Under the pieces are notes generated by a model. The model was not told the DNA's origin. It made no database searches and was given only the letters and a program-made list of their open reading frames with translations. 64,000 bases of DNA from Colwellia sp. 20A7 (lineage in GTDB: Bacteria; Pseudomonadota; Gammaproteobacteria; Enterobacterales; Alteromonadaceae): the NCBI RefSeq assembly GCF_009832865.1, contig NZ_CP047130.1, positions 4,216,001 through 4,280,000 of the forward strand. The letters run 5' to 3'. A program made the translations under genes and the position numbers. This document shows positions 60,114 to 64,000 of the stretch, piece by piece. How positions within the stretch are numbered: position 1 is the stretch's first letter; each line of letters starts with the position of its first letter.

Positions 60114-60221
60114 TCTATTGTTAACATTACTTTGAAAATTAGCGTTGAACAATAGCTTTACATAGTAATTTTGAACATGGTTATTCACAATAATAGTAAC
60201 CATGCAGCAACAGGAGATCTT

Positions 60222-60518
60222 ATGAATATATATATCAAGCAGGCAATAGTCGTTACATTATTAGTCTTAGCCTCAAGCCAAGTATTAGCAAAAAGTAATC
60301 AAAACAGTGAAGATAGACCATCTCGCCCTACTTTTGAATCAATAGACAGTAATAGTGATGGTGATATCGATTTTGACGAATTTTCATCTCATGAACTGCC
60401 GCATGGTGATCATCAAACTGTATTTGATGAAATGGATACTGACAATAATGGCGTAATCAGTAATGAAGAATTTACTAATCATAAACCACCAAGACCAAAA
60501 GGTCGTAAGGATAATTAA
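60222..60518 (+). CDS. Exported EF-hand protein
   Basis: This 98-residue exported protein has a signal peptide cleaved near VLA-K (residue 23). Two canonical EF-hand calcium loops follow: DSNSDGDIDFDE (42-53) and DTDNNGVISNEE (72-83). A basic Pro-rich tail (HKPPRPKGRK) ends it. The start at 60222 has AGGAGATC upstream; an in-frame start at 60171 would hide the signal peptide. It is followed after two bases by a companion gene. Calcium binding in the periplasm is expected; the partner is unknown. Confidence 0.88.
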   Translation: MNIYIKQAIVVTLLVLASSQVLAKSNQNSEDRPSRPTFESIDSNSDGDIDFDEFSSHELPHGDHQTVFDEMDTDNNGVISNEEFTNHKPPRPKGRKDN

Positions 60519-60520
60519 TA

Positions 60521-60982
60521 ATGATTAATAACATTGGCTCAAGCATGCAAATGCCACAACAAAGAACTGAGCAAAGTTTAACTGAAGAGCAACAAAGTAT
60601 CCTCACCGAAACGTTATCGCAATATGACGCGGAAAATTTGAGCGAATCAGATGCCCTTAGTATTGTCGAGACTTTGTCACAAGCTGGCATTTCACCTAGT
60701 GCCGCAGTTGAAAAATCTATGTCTGATTTAGGTTTTGATGCAAAAAGTATTGGTGATTCAGCGAAAGTATCTGAAAGCGGTAGCAGACCACCGCCACCAC
60801 CGAAACAAAGTACGGAAGAAATCACTTCAATGGTTGATTACTTAGCAGAGCTGATGGAAGAAAAGTTAGCGGCAAGTAACAGCAACGAATTAAGCGATGA
60901 AGATAAGGAATCTATCTTAACGCAAGTTTTTGAAAAATTTGATATTGAAGATGGTGAATCCATTATTAATACGACTGCATAA
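60521..60982 (+). CDS. Companion protein of unknown function, Pro-rich centre
   Basis: This 153-residue protein lacks a signal peptide. Two helical acidic halves (LTEEQQSILTETLSQYDAEN, LSDEDKESILTQVFEKFDIE) look like diverged EF-hand or calmodulin-type helices and are joined by SGSRPPPPPKQ. I do not recognise a family. It starts two bases after the EF-hand gene with AAGGAT upstream, so the two are co-translated. A strong terminator follows. Confidence 0.78.
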   Translation: MINNIGSSMQMPQQRTEQSLTEEQQSILTETLSQYDAENLSESDALSIVETLSQAGISPSAAVEKSMSDLGFDAKSIGDSAKVSESGSRPPPPPKQSTEEITSMVDYLAELMEEKLAASNSNELSDEDKESILTQVFEKFDIEDGESIINTTA

Positions 60983-61017
60983 AATTTAATTAGCTTGTTT
61001 TATTTCGTGTTGTTCTG

Positions 61018-61054
61018 AAAAAAGCGTTGCCCTTATAAAGGCAACGCTTTTTTT
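61018..61054 (+). terminator. Terminator of the EF-hand operon
   Basis: AAAAAAGCGTTGCC and GGCAACGCTTTTTT pair perfectly around an 8-base loop and end in a T-run. It lies 35 bases after the companion gene and separates it from cotH. Confidence 0.95.
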
Positions 61055-61089
61055 AGTTTTGTCATACTATTGTAATATTCCTCATTTGT

Positions 61090-61107
61090 TGCACATTGTT
61101 TGCACCA
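61090..61107. promoter_or_regulatory. TGCACAT direct repeat (site C)
   Basis: TGCACAT-TGTT-TGCACCA has an 11-base period. A TATGAT -10 element lies at 61132 with no good -35, and the repeat ends where a -35 would begin. That is the geometry of activation by PhoB-like regulators. The cotH start is 48 bases further on. Confidence 0.6.
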
Positions 61108-61155
61108 TCACTTAATAAAGTGTACTTCTCGTATGATTTTTTAAGAAGCTAACAA

Positions 61156-63753
61156 ATGAAATCCTCATATCTCTTATCTTATACTTTATTACTCAGTAGT
61201 AGCTTGTTATTCGGCTGTGGTGGTTCAAGTAGTGAAGATGATTCCACTGAAAGTGACCCAACCGAAGTAACACAACCCTCAACTTCTTCAAGTTTGATTA
61301 TCAATGAAATTGTTGCCAGCGCAGCAGATGGTGGTAACGACTGGATTGAACTTTATGCACTTGAAGGTCCTGTCGACTTATCAAGCTATAGCATTGTAGA
61401 TGATAATGAAGAACACAATGCTCAGGCTTTGCCTGATATCACACTAGCACAAGGTGACTTTATTGTTATTCAAGCCATTGATGAAGCCGACACTCCACCT
61501 AGCGATGGATACTATGTAACTTTTAAACTGGGTAGTGATGATGCTGTCACCTTATTTAAAGATGATGTGCAAGTAGATCAACTAGACTGGGAAGAAGACG
61601 ATGCACTCGAAGGCACTAGTTACGGATTATTCGTTGATGGTTCGGGTAGTGAGCAAACGTTATCACCAACCCCTGGAGAGGCTAATATAGAATACACTGC
61701 CACTGAAGTAGTTATTCGCGATGTAATACTTAACGAAGATGCACCACTACGTATTAATGAAGTTGTCGCTAATGATAGTGACGGAGGTTATGACTGGTTT
61801 GAGCTTTATGCTACTGGAGATACTGCTGTTTATTTAGGTGACTACACCATAGCAGATGAAAATGATGAATTATTTTCTCTGCCTGGCATAACACTCAATC
61901 CAGGAGAGTTTTATCAGATATATGCAACAAGTGATGAAGTCGAAAATAGCGAAACCGTTAACTTAAAATTAGGTTCAAGTGACCAATTAAGCTTGTATCA
62001 AGGAGACGATCTTGTTGACCAACTTAAATGGAGTAAAGGACAAGCATTAATTAATTATAGTTATGGTCGCTTCCCTGATGGCAGTGATGGTACTCAAACA
62101 CTAACACCTTCACCTAGAACCAGTAATAGCACTGCACTTCATGGACCATTATTAATCAATGAGATTATGGCAAGTGATATTGATGGCGGTAATGATTGGT
62201 TTGAACTATATAACAATGGCAGTACAAATATTTCTTTAGCCGATTATCAAGTCCTTGATGAAAGTGATGACATTGATCCTGTAACTCTTCCTGATATTGT
62301 TTTAGCGCCTAATGAATATATTGTTATTTACGCAACAGATGAAGATCCTAATGATTATTACGTTCCTTTTAAACTAGGTAAAACAGACGAATTAAGTCTT
62401 ATATTAAATGATGAAACCGTCGACTATATCGATTGGGACGATAGTGATGTTATTGCTGGCTTTAGTTATGGATTAAGTGATAGTTCAAGTACTAGCGAAA
62501 CTAGTTGGGATAAAGACTTTTTAACGCCAACACCAGGCAGTGAAAATGAACTATCAACAGCATTTAATTCAAATATTGTTAATAATTTATACATTAATAT
62601 CAGTACCGAAAATTGGCAGGATATTTTATATAACCCACTTGACGAAGAATATCATGAAACCAGTATTACCTTTAACGGTGTAACATTAGACAGTGTTGCT
62701 ATTCGTACCAAAGGCGGCTCAAGTTTAAGCAGTGTTGCGCAATCAAGTAGTGATAGATATAGCTTTAAACTTGATATTAATGAATATGTTGACGGACAGA
62801 AATTCTTTGGTTTGAAAAAGTTTACCTTACAAAACTCTTTCAACGACCCTTCTTATATGCGTGAAGTGATTGCCTACGAATTACTGGATGAGATGGGTGT
62901 AGCAACACCAAAAAATTCTTATGTTAACTTCTACGTAAATGGTGAATTATTTGGCTTATATCTTATGGTTGAAGCGATTGACGGTGAATTTTTAGAAAAC
63001 AACTTCGCCAACTCGAATGGTGACCTTTATAAGCCAGACGGGACTGGTAGCGATCTTATCTGGATAAATGATGATATTAACAGCTACAGTGATATTAATT
63101 TACAAACCAATGAAGATACCACTGACAACGGCGCCTTTATCAACTTTGTTGAACAAATGGATAATGGCTCTACTGACGTAATTGATACTGATAGTTTACT
63201 TAGATATATGTCGGTTAGCGTTGCCCTATCAAACCTCGATAGCTATCACGGTACTTTAGCGCATAACTACTACATTTATGAACAAGATGGCGTATTTAGT
63301 TTCCTACCTTGGGATTTCAATGAATCTTTTGGCACATTCTCAATGAACTGTAATGCAGATATGAGAGAGCTTTATATCGACGAGCCAACCAGTGGTGCTC
63401 TGGCTGATAGACCTATGATTGCTAATGTATTCGCCGATGATGACAGCTTAGCTATTTACCATGAATATTTATGGCAATTAATCGACGGGCCTTTATCGAG
63501 TGGTAATTTTAGTGCACGTGTCACAGAAATTGCGGACTTAATTCGTGAGCATGTAGCTAACGACCCAAGTGCTTTTTATGGTGAAGCTGCATTCGAGCAA
63601 AACCTTAATTCGACAGTGAGTAACTTCTTTGGCTTAACCGAGTTTGTCGACTACCGTGTAGAGAATATGACTAAGCAATTGCTAGGTGATCTTCCTTCAA
63701 CCAATAATGGTAGTGGTTTTTGTAGTAGCTCAGCTGGTGGTCCACCGCGTTAA
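61156..63753 (+). CDS. CotH-kinase family lipoprotein with three lamin-tail domains
   Basis: This 865-residue predicted lipoprotein (lipobox LLFGC, Cys21) has an acidic Ser/Asp/Thr linker. Three lamin-tail domains follow at about 47-175, 197-320 and 331-460, each opening with an INEI-type strand and DGGxDWxELY. A CotH-kinase domain (about 475-815) has RTKGGSS, VNGELFGLYLMVEAID, GDLYKPDG and FLPWDFNESFG. It ends CSSSAGGPPR. Bacillus CotH phosphorylates spore-coat proteins; Gram-negative homologues are little studied. An envelope-facing protein kinase is inferred. The candidate substrates are the neighbouring exported proteins. Confidence 0.92.
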   Translation: MKSSYLLSYTLLLSSSLLFGCGGSSSEDDSTESDPTEVTQPSTSSSLIINEIVASAADGGNDWIELYALEGPVDLSSYSIVDDNEEHNAQALPDITLAQGDFIVIQAIDEADTPPSDGYYVTFKLGSDDAVTLFKDDVQVDQLDWEEDDALEGTSYGLFVDGSGSEQTLSPTPGEANIEYTATEVVIRDVILNEDAPLRINEVVANDSDGGYDWFELYATGDTAVYLGDYTIADENDELFSLPGITLNPGEFYQIYATSDEVENSETVNLKLGSSDQLSLYQGDDLVDQLKWSKGQALINYSYGRFPDGSDGTQTLTPSPRTSNSTALHGPLLINEIMASDIDGGNDWFELYNNGSTNISLADYQVLDESDDIDPVTLPDIVLAPNEYIVIYATDEDPNDYYVPFKLGKTDELSLILNDETVDYIDWDDSDVIAGFSYGLSDSSSTSETSWDKDFLTPTPGSENELSTAFNSNIVNNLYINISTENWQDILYNPLDEEYHETSITFNGVTLDSVAIRTKGGSSLSSVAQSSSDRYSFKLDINEYVDGQKFFGLKKFTLQNSFNDPSYMREVIAYELLDEMGVATPKNSYVNFYVNGELFGLYLMVEAIDGEFLENNFANSNGDLYKPDGTGSDLIWINDDINSYSDINLQTNEDTTDNGAFINFVEQMDNGSTDVIDTDSLLRYMSVSVALSNLDSYHGTLAHNYYIYEQDGVFSFLPWDFNESFGTFSMNCNADMRELYIDEPTSGALADRPMIANVFADDDSLAIYHEYLWQLIDGPLSSGNFSARVTEIADLIREHVANDPSAFYGEAAFEQNLNSTVSNFFGLTEFVDYRVENMTKQLLGDLPSTNNGSGFCSSSAGGPPR

Positions 63754-63773
63754 GGCTCAATAATAATTATAGT

Positions 63774-63812
63774 GACAGAAGTGAGCATCGCCATATAACG
63801 CTCAATTCTGTC
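63774..63812 (+). promoter_or_regulatory. Hairpin between cotH and the next gene
   Basis: GACAGAA pairs with TTCTGTC and, after a 2x2 internal loop, GAGC pairs with GCTC. No T-run follows. It may be an attenuator or an RNA-processing stem in a shared transcript. Confidence 0.4.
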
Positions 63813-63855
63813 TCTGTATTCCCATCTATCACTATTAATTTTGAGCGAGAAACCA

Positions 63856-64000
63856 ATGGAAACTATGCAACCTAATTTTGATCATGGTAACAACAATGAT
63901 TTTTTTCAAAACCCCGATTTACATCTAAAAAACAAAATAAATCTTGATGAAGAGAGCGTATTAGCAGATACAAAAATTTCGCCCCATCCATCGTTAGAAG
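63856..64000 (+). CDS. Start of a further gene, cut by the window edge
   Basis: The frame is open from ATG 63856 to the window end (48 codons: METMQPNFDHGNNNDFFQNP... then KNKINLDEESVLADTK). The visible part is hydrophilic and without a signal peptide. I do not recognise it from this much. In other proteobacteria a VTC-type polyphosphate polymerase gene often follows cotH, so that is one possibility. The ribosome site is weak. Confidence 0.5.
   Translation, partial: METMQPNFDHGNNNDFFQNPDLHLKNKINLDEESVLADTKISPHPSLE

Overview
The window reads as a stretch of chromosome from a marine gammaproteobacterium of the Alteromonadales, most like Colwellia or Thalassotalea. This rests on the AT-rich DNA, the housekeeping order tsaE-amiB-mutL-miaA-hfq-hflX-hflK-hflC-purA, the neighbouring orn/rsgA/psd genes, the yihI-DUF2489-hemN block, and many two-component, TonB and TRAP genes. 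The genus is an inference from gene content. I found no rRNA, tRNA, CRISPR array or prophage.

Layout. 1-8.6 kb: metabolic genes (serC of an unusual type, DUF1285, a lipoprotein gamma-glutamyltransferase, hemN, DUF2489, yihI, a VOC protein, purU). 8.8-9.8 kb: a complete IS982-family insertion sequence with terminal inverted repeats and a 6-bp target duplication. 10-12.4 kb: a peroxiredoxin-glutaredoxin fusion, a small STAS-like protein and sfsA. 12.4-18.8 kb: a TRAP uptake module (Cache-domain sensor kinase, NarL-type regulator, dctP-dctQ-dctM, porin). Its regulator carries a frameshift in the DNA-binding domain. 19.3-25 kb: a beta-propeller lipoprotein facing a mipA/ompV-DUF3019-regulator-kinase operon, followed by a 160-bp palindromic repeat. 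25.3-27.4 kb: a FecA-like TonB receptor. 27.6-38.5 kb: the conserved purA-to-tsaE block. 38.8-46.4 kb: queG, a large hybrid-kinase-like protein whose phosphotransfer residues all appear lost, orn, rsgA and psd. 46.5-54.3 kb: a BlaI/BlaR-like pair whose peptidase ends in a TonB domain, then a Spy-like protein divergent from a CpxRA-like system and a DUF748 protein. 54.5-64 kb: a propeller-sensor diguanylate cyclase, a second CpxA/BaeS-type kinase-regulator pair, an EF-hand protein, a companion protein, and a CotH-kinase lipoprotein with three lamin-tail domains. A further gene is cut by the window edge.

The most interesting signal is in the last segment. The promoters of the kinase-regulator operon, the EF-hand operon and the cotH gene each carry a direct repeat TGCACAT-N4-TGC(A/T)... 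with an 11-bp period, the layout used by OmpR/PhoB-type regulators. The encoded proteins also share short Pro/Arg-rich stretches. I infer one regulon built around an envelope CotH-type kinase, calcium-binding helpers and its own two-component system. The second main candidate is the 1116-residue pseudo-hybrid kinase beside orn.
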